Under the pieces are notes generated by a model, which had not been told where the DNA came from, ran no database searches, and was given only the letters and a program-made list of their open reading frames with translations. A stretch of 64,000 nucleotides of DNA, taken from Krasilnikovozyma curviuscula (taxonomy: Eukaryota; Basidiomycota; Tremellomycetes; Cystofilobasidiales; Mrakiaceae). Shown piece after piece: positions 1 through 12,232 of the stretch; the stretch's first letter is position 1, and every line of letters begins with the position of its first letter. The stretch lies in assembly GCA_014825775.1 (NCBI GenBank), contig MVAQ01000097.1:1-64000 (forward strand), given 5' to 3'. The position numbers and the translations under genes were made by a program.

Positions 1-1573
1 GAGAAAGACCTGGAAAAGATTGCAGCCTTTTATACCATTTCTGAGGACCACGTTTGAGGGCAACGCAGGAAGCCTGCATTCGGTCGAACCGGTGGCCTGT
101 GGTGGTGAGTCGTCGAAGCTCAGGGACGGGAGCCAGCGGGAGGTCCATCGCGAGGAGCACCAGGAGTGGCATCTGCTGCCGCCTGCGACCAACCCGACCA
201 TCTTGTACAAGGCATGCAGAATGACGGTTTCAAGCGCGAGTAGAGTTGTCGACGGCACCAACGGTCGAATCCAGTGGTCGACCTGGCGTCGGCGGGAGGC
301 AAAGTCCAGACCGCGAGGGGCAGCCGCCACGGACGGGGAGGCTCTGCTGAATTGTTTTCATTACGCCGGGGAGAGCGGACACATCGGACGCATTTGGACA
401 ACAACTCAGGCCTCTTCCTGTAGCTGCAGAACGGAATTACAGCCGCCGTCAGTCGCTTTGGCCCTAAGGGAGCGGGATCGATGATGGGGAGGTGATTGAC
501 GGTACTTTGGGACGCAAAGGCGATAGAGTGGGTGGGTGTAGCTGGTAGGCTGACCTGTTTGCACGTTTTAATAAACACGGTGAGTGAGGTCCAGGTCGGT
601 GCGGGAGAGCTTGTCAGAAAGGAGGGGACCAACAGAGGTCGGTGTCGACTCTCGGAGCAGGCAGAGGAACCTCGTAAAAATTATCAGACAGACTTTCTCC
701 AGCGAAGGAAGACTAGTCGATAATTGTGTTCAAAACAACAGCTTTTCAAAGAAAGTAGTACTGCAATGAGGAGGCATGTCAGCGCTGTTGGGGAAAGCAT
801 GAGTTCGTTTGACTCACCTATATAAAATCCATGGGAACTAATGATACTGGTATCTACTATCCTACGTTAATGAGTCAGAAAGAGACCATGTGAAGAGAAG
901 AGAGCGTGTGTCAGTGATATCTAATTAAACAGCTGTCATTGGAAGAAAAGCTGTTATCTCACCTGAAAACAGCCTGCCTGAGGATACCGATCTGCCCTCC
1001 TGTAAGTTGCCGCTATCTGAACCATTTTTGGTTCCATCCAACTCTGCAGCTACAACGTGCATTAACCTTTTCGTGGGCAAGATGTGGTTAGGAGTTGAAT
1101 GGAGAAAAAGGGAAGTAAGGGTCTCACCGAGGTACCTCATCTTTGTGCGCAGTAATCGATCTGCATCTTCGGGACCACCGCAGACCGCAGCACGGAATTG
1201 TCTACCTGTGGTTTCCTCAAAGGAGAGGCGAATAAAAAGAAAGATATGGGTGGGAGGAAGACCAGAGAGTTGGCCTTAAGAAAGTAGGAATGATCTTATT
1301 GGCAAGGGGGGGTTGCCAAGTCGCTTTCGCTAACGAGGTCGGTCTGTGTACCTTGCTCGCGCTGGATCACAATACTGATAATGGATGATAAGATCTATAT
1401 CGATATCAAGAAAGATAATTTCTCATCAAATAATGCCATAGCAGAAGAAGAAAGAAAGAGAGAGAGAGAGATAGGGAGAGAGGCGAGAAATATCTTTCTT
1501 CCACCAACACCGGATCACTCTTCGCAGACGATGGAGAAACACCGTCCGGCATCTTTCAACGCAGCAACAGCTC
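1..1573. other. Left-edge region without a supportable gene
   Basis: No product is recognised here. On the minus strand a frame stays open from about 362 to the window edge and reads like ordinary protein (for example PLVPSTTLLALETVILHALY), so it could be an internal exon of a gene that continues off the left edge. It has no family match I can name and no clear start. Two overlapping open frames at 20-484 (+) and 120-632 (-) have poor composition for protein and are treated as chance. The stretch 900-1570 shows no conserved protein in any frame and probably includes 3' flanking sequence of the small membrane protein gene that ends at 1574. Confidence 0.4.
1443..1487. repeat. GA-rich low-complexity tract
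   Basis: The plus strand is almost pure purine, with runs of GAAA and (GA)n; the minus strand is correspondingly CT-rich. It lies just downstream of the minus-strand stop codon at 1574, so it would be in the 3' flank of that gene. Confidence 0.7.
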
Positions 1574-2357
1574 CTACACAGCTCCCTCACCAAGCTTATA
1601 GAAATTTCCGTTGAGTTTGGTATCATCTGTGCTTCTGTGACCGCGTCCTGAAGAAGTTTCAGCGTCCCCTTCGATGACAGACTCATTGCGATGGAGAGCG
1701 GTTGCGTAGAGAGCGGTGCTGACGAGGAAGTACAGAGCTGCGTTGAGTCCCTTGATTTTCACAGATGGTTTCTTCTATTAGTAAAAGTAAAAGTTTTATC
1801 GGAGATGATTAAGGAGACCCTTTACCTGATAGGTGAGGACAGCCAAGAAGGAAACAATTGGGTAGCCAATCACTTTGAGGAGAACTGACCGGTGGATAGC
1901 TGAACCTTCAATCTATGGTGTGTTAAGAGTTTTCCTGAGTGCAATTCCAGCTTCAAGATGAAGCACAAGTCGATGATCTGACTTACATGTGTCAAGGGAA
2001 TCTCAACCAAAAGGACCAATGTAGCAGAAATCAACTGCAAAATCTGAACAATTGGTGCATTGATGATGATCATGAGGAAAAACTTGTCTTGAGGCGGGGG
2101 GCTATTTCACATCATAATACGAACAGAAGCATAACCAGCATCATCACCTCTGCAAATAACACCTCAAATGAAGAAAACAGCGCTAGTGAAGCAACTTACA
2201 CTATTCCTTCTCCGACAACCATCTGAGTGGATCCAATCATATCCCAAGCGAACTTTCTGTATGCGATTGCCCACAATGCTGACCAGAGCAAGTAGATGGA
2301 AGCAGTGATGGCGACGAGTCGACCCCAGGGAGCGAAGACGTGGTTAGGCAAGGTCAT
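1574..2357 (-). CDS. Small multi-pass membrane protein, DUF7727-like
   Basis: Four exons splice in phase (2357-2200, 2101-1987, 1912-1826, 1774-1574) into a 186-residue protein. The N-terminus MTLPNHVFAPWGRLVAITAS leads into a first membrane helix and the motif YRKFAWDMIG. A second helix contains NAPIVQILQLISATLVLL, then a short loop with IHRSVLLKVIGYPI, a third helix and a final one starting at NAALYFLVSTALYATA. This pattern (WGRL near the start, RKFxWD, APIVQIL, NAALY) matches a fungal family of small four-helix membrane proteins of unknown function. The C-terminus is polar. The start was chosen because WGRL lies about ten residues from the N-terminus in the family. Function is unknown. It is divergent from the kinesin gene at 3099. 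Confidence 0.75.
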
Positions 2358-3098
2358 TTCGATGACGGAAGGAAGAGGGTGTTGGTGGGACTGGCTGAAA
2401 TGAAAGAGGAGGGTGGGCAGTCCTGCTGATCTGATGAACGAATGGAATGACGAGCCTGCGTCGGTAAGTATGAGATGAAGAGGGAGTGGACTAGCCTGTG
2501 GGAGAAAACAACAGCTAATGAGTTGGAGTCTGAGGGGAAAAGCTTGGGAGAGAAACAGACGAGGTGTCTAAATTCGAAAACAAGCGTTGCAGGGACCGGG
2601 AGGGAAAATTGACCACGTTTCATGATCTTAGTGCTTGTTTCAGCAATCTTGGATTTTATTCCTTGATAATTTTCTTACATTTCTTGATTATCAAAGAAAT
2701 GTGAGTTGTTTGAAGATGCAGCTTTGGCTTGGGAGAGCCAGACAAAGAGAAATGATGAGAAGGCTGTTGCTGCAGCCGCCCCGTCCCCTTCAGGATCGAA
2801 AGGTGTTTTATGGTGGAACACTACCTCGACGTTGGATTTCTCCAACCTCAGCTCTACTATCCATCCATCTTTCGGCGTCCTTTGATGAAGCAAGTCATTA
2901 GTTTTGAGTGATGAAGTGGCGGCTAGCAGAGTACTGGCAGGCCGCTGCAGCCATACAGCGAGGGAGCATGCAACAGCATTTAACTCGAATTTGGCACTTT
3001 CTCCTCTCCCCCACTGAAACTTAATACCCAAACAATAACAAGAACTACTAGACTGTTGAAACTTGGTAGATTAGAAGCTAGGGCTGGGGATTTGAGGC
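2358..3098. other. Divergent intergenic region (membrane protein / kinesin)
   Basis: The 741 bp between two divergent start codons must hold both promoters. A 118-codon open frame on the minus strand (2675-3031) has no recognisable features and is not called. One strong inverted repeat is listed separately. Confidence 0.6.
2677..2702. repeat. 26-nt inverted repeat
   Basis: The arms ACATTTCTTGAT and ATCAAAGAAATGT can pair over 12 base pairs with one bulged A and a one-base loop. It sits in the divergent promoter region between 2357 and 3099. It may be a protein-binding palindrome or an untranslated-RNA hairpin; sequence alone does not decide. Confidence 0.6.
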
Positions 3099-6000
3099 AT
3101 GGCAGGGGATCCACCCTCTGTGGGTGGGAACATCAAGGTCGTGGTACGATGTCGTCCCATGAACTCAAAAGAGAAGCAAAGGGGAGATTCCTGTATCATT
3201 TCGGTAAATAGCTCGCCGTTTTCTGAGCTCAGTTGCGATTGAGGAGGATCATCAGCTCGGACCTCTTAGTTTATTCGCCCCTTCTGTGTTAATTATTTTG
3301 TTTTTCCCCCACTAGATGTCAGGGGATTCAACTACGATAGAACCGCCCCCATCCTCAGTTGACGATGCCGGAAAGAACAATCGAGCGACGGACAAAAAGC
3401 CTATGACATTTGCGTACGTGCAGTATTCGTCCTCATTCCCTCGTGTATCTAGAGCTGAATAGCTTCTGAGGTGGTACAGATTCGATCACTCATATTGGTC
3501 AGCAGGAAACAAGACAGACTCAGATTACGCTAGTCAGGAGACGTTGTATAGAGATCTGGGTGTTGGGATGCTCGACCATTCCTTTCAAGGGTGAGTAGCT
3601 GTTTCAAATGGATTTTTGTTGGTATGTAGGTTTGTTGATGTACATTCGGACTTGCTATAGGTTCAATACTTGTATTTTTGCTTGTGAGTTCCTCATTCAA
3701 CATCGCTAAGTAAAGAGGACCTGGCTGACCTCTATCCGCATCCGCGCTCGACTCTCTCAGATGGTCAGACTGGATGTAAGGCTCTACGTGCTTGTATTGG
3801 AAGTCCTCTTTCTCTTACTTTGAACTGACTCTGCTTCTCTTGGGCTGTTTCCCTAGCTGGAAAGGTTGTTCTCTACTTGTCATTTCTCCAGTCACACATT
3901 GTCGCTGATAACTGCTTTTGCTCACTTTCGCCGTCAGTCATATTCAATGATGGGATGTTAGTCGCATCGGATTCATTCTTCATTATTCACCCGTTTCTGA
4001 CGACCGCTTCATGTATTGTAGATGGAGAGGAAAAAGGAATCATTCCGCTGGTATGCTTAGAACTGTTTCGCAGAGCGAATGCGATGGTGGAAGAAACCTT
4101 CTCAAATAAAAGCTATTCATATTCTGTCGAAGGTACGCTCAGGAATGGTTGCTCTAAATAGAACGAGACACTGACGGCTGTTCATTTCAAACAGTTTCTT
4201 ACATTGAGGTGCGCTTCTCAATTCCTACTTTGAACATCTCTTCGACCGACCAAGCTTCCACCTCTCCAGATCTACAACGAAAAAGTCCGAGACTTGCTAA
4301 ATCCGAAGAACAAAGGCAACCTCAAAGTTCGAGAGCACCCTTCCCTCGGACCTTACGTCGAAGATCTCTCCAAGCTTGTCGTTAAGAGTTACGATGAGCT
4401 CGTGTATCTCCAAGACGAAGGCAACAAGGCGCGAACTGTTGCAGCAACGCAGATGAATGAAACATCAAGTCGATCTCATGCCGTGTTCACCTTGATCTTA
4501 ACTCAGAAGACTCATGACGGCATGACGGATATGATTGCGGAAAAGGTCTCCAGAATCTCGTGAGTAGGCAGCTTCTGCCGAGGCTCCACCATAAAGAAAG
4601 TGAAGGATTTATTGATTTCTTTTGTAATTCCATGAAAGGTTGGTTGATCTTGCTGGCTCAGAGAGAGCGAACTCGACAGGTGCAACCGGAGCTCGTCTCA
4701 AAGAAGGTGCCAACATCAACAAGTCTCTTACAACTTTGGGAAAAGTTATTGCAGCACTAGCCGCAGCCAGTGGTGATCTTTCCAAAGGAAAGGTTAAGAA
4801 GAATCAAGAGCATATTCCATATCGAGATTCGGTTCTTACGTGGCTGTTGAAGGACTGTCTGGGAGGTAAGTTCAACGGCCTGATGTGAAATCCCCGCGTA
4901 AAGCTTCTTTGCTAACTGTTCCTTCATATTAGGTAACTCTCAAACTGCCATGATAGCAGCAATTGCTCCTTGTTCAGCCTCCTACGATGAAACGCTGAGC
5001 ACTGTGAGCAGTTTTCCTATATTTCTTGAAACTTTGATCTAACTCTTATTTCGTCGCTTTCTAGCTTAGGTATGCTGACCAGACCAAGAAAATCAAGACT
5101 AGAGCTGTAGTGAATGAAGATCCTAACGCTAAGATGATCAGAGAGCTGAGGGAAGAGTTAGAGATGTTGCGAAGCAGAGCCTCTGGCGCGAACAGCGATC
5201 AAGCGGAATCGTTCTTCGATGCTACAATTCCGTGAGTATTTCGTTGATACTTTTTGTACAGATCTGCGCTCAATTTAATCAACTTATTTCTCCATTCAGC
5301 CCTGAGAAACAGATGGTGACCTTCAAAACCAAGGAAGGCGAGGTGAAGACAGTGTCGAAGGCTGAGATCCAGGAACAACTTCACGAGTCGGAAAAGATCA
5401 TGAAGAGTCTGAATGAGACATGGGAAGAAAAACTTCAGAAAACTGAACAAGCTAGAGTAGAACGTGAAGCTGCTCTCGAAGAGCTCGGTATCACCGTAGA
5501 TAAAGGTGGTGTTGGTGTGCACACCCCGAAGAAAATGCCTCATTTGGTTAATTTGGTGAGTTAGTTTCCTTCATCTTCAAGTGTTTTGTGACAGTTATTG
5601 AATATTTCCCTCTCTAGAACGAAGATCCCTTGATGAGCGAATGTCTCGTCTATCAGCTTAAGCTAGGGAAGACTGTTGTCGGTAACATCGAAGGTTCCAA
5701 GCCTGTGGCTATCCGCCTCTCTGGATCTGAAATCTTAGAAGAGCATGCTATTTTCAATAACGAGGACGGAAAAGTCACGGTGGAAGCTCTACCTGAGTCA
5801 ATGACACTGGTCAATGGACGAAAACTACCACCTGGGCAACCTCAGACTCTTAAATCCGGATACCGTCTCATTCTCGGAGACTACCACGTCTTCCGATTCA
5901 ACAATCCTGAAGAGGTAAGAAAGGCCAGAGATCGAACTAAATCAGCGCTGAACATCAGCGTCAGCGCCAGCACCATGGATCTGGCGGGAGAAGCTGGTAG

Positions 6001-9000
6001 TCCAAATGGTTCGCCATCAATGCGCCCTGATTCCCCATCTTCGACCAATGGAAATGATGAAATGATGGATTGGACATATGCTAAAAGAGAACTGGCTTTA
6101 GCGAGGCTGAATGGTGAACCTGGGTTTGACAAGATGAAGGATGAAGACCTTGACAAAGTCTTCGATCACGTGAGTTCGCTCTCGACTGTTTCTTCGTCAT
6201 ATTCAATACTAATGCTGTTTTACATGTTATTCCAGATTCAACGCGTCCGTACACTCCGAAAAGGGCGACCGGATAGTCGCTTGAGTGTGAGCGATGATCT
6301 CTGGAGCGAAAATGGAGTTAATCCCCGTCATCTCTCCACCAGCACCTCTTACATCACCGACGACACATCAGTCATAGCATCAACTTCAGCAAATCCCTGG
6401 GGTTCACCTTTAAGCGCATCCGACGCGATGGAAACTCTGAAGCCTTCTCCTCTCATTGACGGTGTCAACGCAGCGGTTCATGACTATTCACCGCAAAAAA
6501 ATCGATATGGTAATCAGCTCTCAACTTCTGTTTCCGACTCTGGAGTAGATCGAAGCTTAGAAAAGGCTCACCTAGAGAAGTCAATGCGAATGTTTTCGAC
6601 GGAGATGAGACGGCTGCTTCAAGCGAGAGCTGCGAATGGAAGTGAAGATGAAACGCCTTTTATCGAACCAGAGTTGTACTCTGCTAACGAAATACGTAGC
6701 CTCACGAGGGTCATCTCCAAATGGAAGACTCTCGCTCGACTCACAATGGCAGAACGCATCCTGTCGAACGCCGCCAAGCTAAAGGAAGCTAATGTGATTG
6801 CAAAGTCTTTAGGTCAAAACGGTAAACATTTCGTTCTCTTTGCCGTTACTATAGGTGAACTGATAAAGATAAATGGTTATTTCTCTCAGTCACATACAAC
6901 TTCATCATTCTCGAGCCTCACTCAACTCCCATGTCAGTGCTAGACAAAATTGTTGGATTGACGGAGTTCGATGAGGCTGTCCCTTCATCTGGCAACTCGA
7001 TCAGCACATGTAGTGTTGGTATCAAAGTCCTTGATAGCAAACACAACAGTCTGTACCTTTGGACTATGGACAAGTTCGAACAGCAACTCGCAAAACAGAG
7101 GAATCTTGCTAAGTTTGCCGATCGCCCGTAAGTAAACGTGCTATCCCTTAGCCAAATATTTCAACTGACCTTATTAATATATTCCAGTGAGTACTTGATG
7201 CACTACTCTTCGGATGCGCCATTCTATTCAATACCAGCACCTTCCTTCTCCTTCGTCGGCTTGTCTAAAGTGTCACTGGCGCCGCTGTCGCGTGGTATCT
7301 CTTCGAACAACATAATCCCTATCTACTGCAGATACACTACTGAAGCAATCGGAAGTTGCCACATCGACATCACAGTCGCGTCTTCACCCCCAGTATCCTC
7401 TGACCCCCCTGGTTGCTCACCTCGATCAGCTCGCTTCAACTCGGTGCATCTTCCCTCAGCGCTCGCACTTGGATCCAAACTTACATTTAGCATAGTCATA
7501 GACCATGTCAAGGGTCTATCTTCTCTCGACTTCTCCTCAGTCCATGCTCAAATCCGACTTTCCAAGTTCGCAGGTAGTTCTATTCTCAACGAGGACGTCT
7601 TCCCGTCCAACACGGTCGACCTCGATAAGGTATCGCTATCCGGCCTCAATCTTCGTCGAAAAATGAATCTTATGGTCTCACCAGAAGTACTCTATCATCT
7701 TCAAACTTCGTACGCCGAAGTCGAGTTCTTTGCTCAGGTCAAACCGCGGTACATCCAAAACGTAGCTCATTCGGACCATCAAAGAGAACGGACACCCAGC
7801 GATGGAACAAGCTCCAGCAGTCCACTTACATCGAAACCTAGTGAAGATGAAGTTGCTAGGATGAGACGATCGGAGAGCGAATTTGTGTCAGGAGAGGAAC
7901 ACGACGTGTCGGCTCACCTTACCATCTGCGAACTCAATGCCGCAGGCCAATATGTTCCTTGCGCAGTACTCAGTACTGGGTTCGAAGATTCAGGAACTGT
8001 CCACATCCGTCAAGGTCTCCAACGGAAGGTAATCCTTAGTCTCACTCACAACTCTGGTCAAGCTCTCTCATGGCGTCGCATCTCCAGAGTCGATTTTGGA
8101 TCTGTTAGACTCATGGACTCCAGAGGCGCAATAATCCAAGCTCATCAAAAAGACAACACTACGCTGAAGCTCACATCGACTCTACCCCACTTCTCCATGG
8201 ACGGTACCAGCACTTTGGAGGCCAATGGATTTTGGGACTCTTCTTCTCATGACTCGCCATATCTCAACCTCCCTACACCGTCCGGTCATTGTTCTTTAGT
8301 CAAAGTGACCTTCTGGGTTGAACTAGACGAAAAGTGTGGGAAACCCGCTGTCTTCACGTTTGACTTTGCTTTAAAAACGCTAGGTCGAACAGCCAGTGGA
8401 CCAGGAAGGATGTCGTTGGGATTTTTCGGAACATCTCGACTGATACAGAAGATCACCGCCATGTTCTCCCTACGACTCACGCCGGCGTTGTCAAAGAACG
8501 TCAGAGACCTGTGGCGATTGGATACCTCCGGGCTGTATGTGAAAGGAGAAGAGCTATTGGATGACTGGCAACCTCGGACGATAAGATTGATCGATGATCG
8601 GTCCTCGCTGATTGCCATTGAACACCGTGCGGCCGATGTTCAGGCGGTTGAGGCCATCCTTGCTGTCGCGTCTACCCCCACAACAAACTCGACCCTGACC
8701 ACTGAAGCAGAAGAAGCGATAACTAGAAAAGTGGTGGACACTTGGATTGGAGTTGTGTCTGATAAAGAGAAAGTGAGTCTTACCGCATGTTGATCTAGCT
8801 TCGAGCTGGAAGCTGAAGTTCATTTTGAAACAGCCCCTCTCGCAGATTGATTCTCTTCCGGACCTCAAGAAACTAGCAGCTGAGTTCAATCTGCCAGACC
8901 TCTCGCCAAAGTTAGAGCCGCATGTAAAGCTACTCAAGAGAGTCTCTCATGTGTCCAAAAGAGGCTTTGTAAACATCTTAGTGAGTCATTCCTCTTGAAT

Positions 9001-9405
9001 TACCATAGTAACATAACTGAAAATATGATCACCTTCTTTTTTTTATAAAGACCGATGCTCCTAACGACGCTTGGACCAAAAGATTCATCGTGCTCCGTCG
9101 ACCGTTCTTGCATATTTACGACTCCTCTAATGAAACTGTGAGGAGAGGAGATCGCCTGTTCTTCGTCCTCTTGAATATTTGAACTCACTGTTAGGTCTGA
9201 CTTGTAGAACGAAATCAACGTTATTCACCTCAACCCCTCGATACCCACCAACGCATCATCTGTCCGAATTGAGAGGAACTCCGATGTGGAGCTGCTTCTT
9301 GGGAGGAAGTTTGCATTCACCATCTTCACCAACGTCAATTGCTATACGATGCAGGCGAAGGATCAAGCTGATTTGGACGGGTGGATCAAGAGCTTGATAC
9401 CGTGA
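3099..9405 (+). CDS. UNC104: Kinesin-3 motor, Unc104/KIF1A type
   Basis: Twenty-one exons splice in phase to 1635 residues. The motor domain fills about residues 10-360: [10 protein letters not shown] near the start, the ATP P-loop GQTGSGKSYSMMG near 115, switch [10 protein letters not shown] near 230 and switch [12 protein letters not shown] near 265. The neck [20 protein letters not shown] is characteristic of kinesin-3. A short coiled coil follows, then an FHA domain at about 515-590, the long KIF1 stalk region, and a C-terminal PH domain at about 1540-1632 ([16 protein letters not shown]). Family knowledge: this motor carries vesicles and early endosomes toward microtubule plus ends, with the PH domain binding phosphoinositides. 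The start at 3099 gives the usual short N-terminus. Oddity: the P-loop is split over exons of 23, 15, 8 and 19 nt, with a 14-nt exon slightly downstream. Confidence 0.95.
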
Positions 9406-9764
9406 AGCAGGTCCACTGTTTTCTACGACACCCATCCATTCTTACCTTCTGGTTTGGATACTCAACCAGAATCATTCTTCAATGTCCATTTCATCGACTG
9501 GCCCCCGTGCATCTTTTCATCATTGGCTTCCTTCTTTACCTTGTGTTTAAATCACTGGACGCGATGAATTCCTCATGGAATCCCTTTGATATCCACCATC
9601 ACCTTGATACTAGCATCTTTTATACCTTTATGCGGTTTGATTTACCGATTCATGATTTGCTCCTTCGTCGCATAGCCACCCACTCTCAACTTTCGTCACT
9701 CAAACCACAACACAGGATGAGGTATCAAAAAGAAATCAATTCATGATATTTTATTGAAAGAATT
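9406..9764. other. Convergent intergenic region, nothing recognised
   Basis: This 359 bp lies between the kinesin stop codon and the dUTPase stop codon. It is pyrimidine-rich on the plus strand. An open frame at 9381-9746 overlaps the kinesin end and has no family features. Confidence 0.6.
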
Positions 9765-10576
9765 CTAGATGTCTTTTGCGACAACAGTGACTGGTGCCGT
9801 TGCGATACCGTTGAAACCGCCTGTCGATCCGAATCCGCCTTCGCCTCTGACAGTAGCATCGAGGTCCTACCAAGATCAGAAGACCAGACCAACCATCAGT
9901 AAGAGAAACTCCCAAATATGAGAGCGTGTCAATCGAAGGGACAATCACTCACATCAACCTCTACAATCTCTGGCGTTTCAATTTTCTCCAAAATCATCTG
10001 GGCAATCCTGTCACCTTGAACGACCTTGAAGTCGACATCTGAGTGGTTGAAGAGCAAGACAAAGAGCGTGCCTCTGTAATCGGAGTCAACGACCCCTGCT
10101 CCAGTCGCGATTGAGTGCTTTGAGGCTGGAGAAAGTTGTTTAATTTTAATCAAGCGATGGTCAGAATTGGTTTTGGCGAAATGTCTTAGAAGGAACTATA
10201 TGGGAGAACGAACCAAGCCCACTTCGAGGTGCGATTCGACCGTATGTTCCGACTGGGATGGCGAGGGAGAGCTGGGTGTCGATTAAAGCTTTACCACGCG
10301 CTGGAATGACTTTTTCTTCAGCACTGAGACGACCAAACAACAGCACCAACAACGTCAGGTCAGTCACCAATTCATTCTACTAGCTAAAGAGAGTGTAAGG
10401 TTGTTGTACCTGTAGAGATCGTATCCCGCAGCGAAAGCTGAGCCTCTTGTTGGGATGGTAGCCTTCGCGGAGAGACGCTTGATGAGCAGGTTGGAGGTGG
10501 ATGGGGCTGACATGGTTTGTTGTTTCTTTGTTGGCTGTGAATCTGCAGTGTCGTCTGACGCTCTCTTTGCTGACAT
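9765..10576 (-). CDS. DUT1: dUTP diphosphatase (dUTPase)
   Basis: Hydrolyses dUTP to dUMP and pyrophosphate, keeping uracil out of DNA and supplying dUMP for thymidylate synthesis. Four exons (10576-10410, 10323-10214, 10125-9953, 9866-9765) give 183 residues, normal for a trimeric dUTPase with a short leader. The five conserved motifs are present in order: AAGYDLY (1), PRSGL (2), [13 protein letters not shown] (3, with the catalytic Asp), GDRIAQMIL (4) and [10 protein letters not shown] (5, the P-loop-like lid). The first about 30 residues ([17 protein letters not shown]) are polar and could hold a nuclear signal. Start chosen at the first in-frame ATG. Divergent from the homocysteine methyltransferase, with about 270 bp between start codons. 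Confidence 0.95.
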
Positions 10577-10844
10577 AAATGTGTTTTAGTGGACAGAGGG
10601 TTAAATAGAGAATGTGCAAGAACGCGTCTGACACGAGACGGGAGTTTGTTGGTTTTCCACGACAATTTCGCGGAGGAGAGGAATTTTTCTTCCGATCTCC
10701 ACTGTTGTTCCATTCTGTTCTATTGGAAGATCGTTCTCATTCTCTCTGTCTTTCTACTTGGAGCCTCAGGTGGCGACACCTTGGACGAGCAAGCGGTACG
10801 TCTGCTACTGGTGGATCATCGCCTGCATCTTTCTCCCCAGCCCG

Positions 10845-12232
10845 ATGTCTTCTCTCAGTGCTTCTCTGAACAGTGGGAAACTGCTTGTACTCGATGGTGG
10901 ATTAGGCACGACTCTGCGTGATGTAAGCAATCCTCAGACGGTCGGCTCTCCTCTCACCATTTCCTGCAGCTCACAAGCCTCTTGCGCATTCAGATTTTCC
11001 ACAAAGACGTCTCTGGTGACTTGTGGAACTCAAGACTGCTCAAAGAAGACCCTGAGATAATCTACAAGGCCCACTATCGTTTCCTTGAATCCGGAGCAGA
11101 CATAATCTTATCGTCTACCTACCAGAGCTACCTCGAAGGATTCACGGGTCCTCTGTTGTCTCTGTCGAAACAAGAAGGCGAAGAACTCATGAGGTCAGCT
11201 ATCAAATTGGCTGTGAAAGCTAGAGATGATTATGTGAACGCACACCCAGAGGAAAGTGGAAAGAAGTTGGTTGGTCTGAGCTTGGGATCGTTTGGTGCAA
11301 CTTTTGCTGGTACTGGAGCGGGTGAGTATCACTCAATTTTTTCCAATTTAGATTAAAAAGGCTGATGGGTTTGTTCTCGCTTCTTATGTGTCATCAGAAT
11401 ATAGCGGTAAATTCCCACAGGACAAACTCAACCTCGAATCCATCACCGAATTCCACGCCAGTCGTTTATCGATCTTCTCTTCCCTCCTTTCCCAGGTTGA
11501 CTTTGTTGCATTCGAGACGATACCTTTGGCGATCGAGATTGAAGCGCTCCGACTGGCGATGAAGACCAGTGGAGAGGGCGTACCATTCTGGATTGGAATC
11601 AGCGCTCCGAGCGGCAAATGGGCTGACGGAGACTTGGGAGCAGCTAGTGAAAGGCTCTGGGACGAGGATGAGGATGCGAAGGGTCCATTACCATTTGGGT
11701 ACGTGTGCATTGATGTTGTCAGTGCCATCTCATACTCATTTTTCATTGGTTCTTTACTCCTGGTAACTCTAGTGCTGCTCTCAATTGTACCGACCTTCAA
11801 AATCTTTCGGATCTGATTCCTCAACTGGCACCCAAGGACACATCGTCATTGAGTCAGTGGCCTTTTCTTACTTTTTACCTGCGCAACATTGTCTGATGAT
11901 GCTGACTGGTTCGGGTTGGACAGTACCAACCCTCATCCTCTATCCAAACCACAATGTCCGTTTCCTAGATTCATCGGCCTACTGGGATGGTGAGTTGTAC
12001 CTTATTTGTCGTTTGTCTGTCCATCTGAGCGATTGACATACTGAAACATTTCCATCGCACAGACTTTCCCGCGTCCGAAAGATGTTCAAAGGAGGGTTTT
12101 GCAGAGAACCTGGTTCACGTCATGACAGAAGCGTTGAGCTCAGGGAAGTGGAAGGAAGGCGGTGTGATAGGTGGATGCTGCGGCACTGGTCCGGATGAGA
12201 TTGCTGCTTTGGTTGAGGAGGTGAGAAGGTAA
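10845..12232 (+). CDS. MHT1: Homocysteine S-methyltransferase
   Basis: Transfers a methyl group from S-methylmethionine or S-adenosylmethionine to homocysteine to make methionine. The protein begins with GKLLVLDGGLGTTLRD, the usual start of the barrel domain, and continues through GADIILSSTYQSYLEGF, VDFVAFETIPLAIEIEALR, WIGISAP, the first zinc-ligand motif ALNCTDL, TLILYPN and the double-cysteine ligand motif GGCCGTGPDE near the C-terminus. All three zinc cysteines are therefore present. Six exons were spliced in phase. An in-frame upstream ATG at 10758 would add 29 residues; 10845 is preferred because it gives the usual short N-terminus. The last exon can end at 12232, or a possible 65-nt intron just before the stop would change the last residues (see findings). 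Confidence 0.92.

Noticed and set aside
20..632. Two overlapping open frames (20-484 plus, 120-632 minus) at the left edge
   Set aside because: Both translate into Arg/Ser/Trp/Cys-rich sequence without any family feature, as expected of chance frames in GC-rich DNA.
2675..3031. 118-codon minus-strand open frame upstream of the kinesin gene
   Set aside because: No motif, no intron signals and a position inside a divergent promoter region; most likely chance.
9381..9746. 121-codon plus-strand open frame after the kinesin stop
   Set aside because: It overlaps the last kinesin codons in another frame and has no recognisable domain; likely the 3' UTR.
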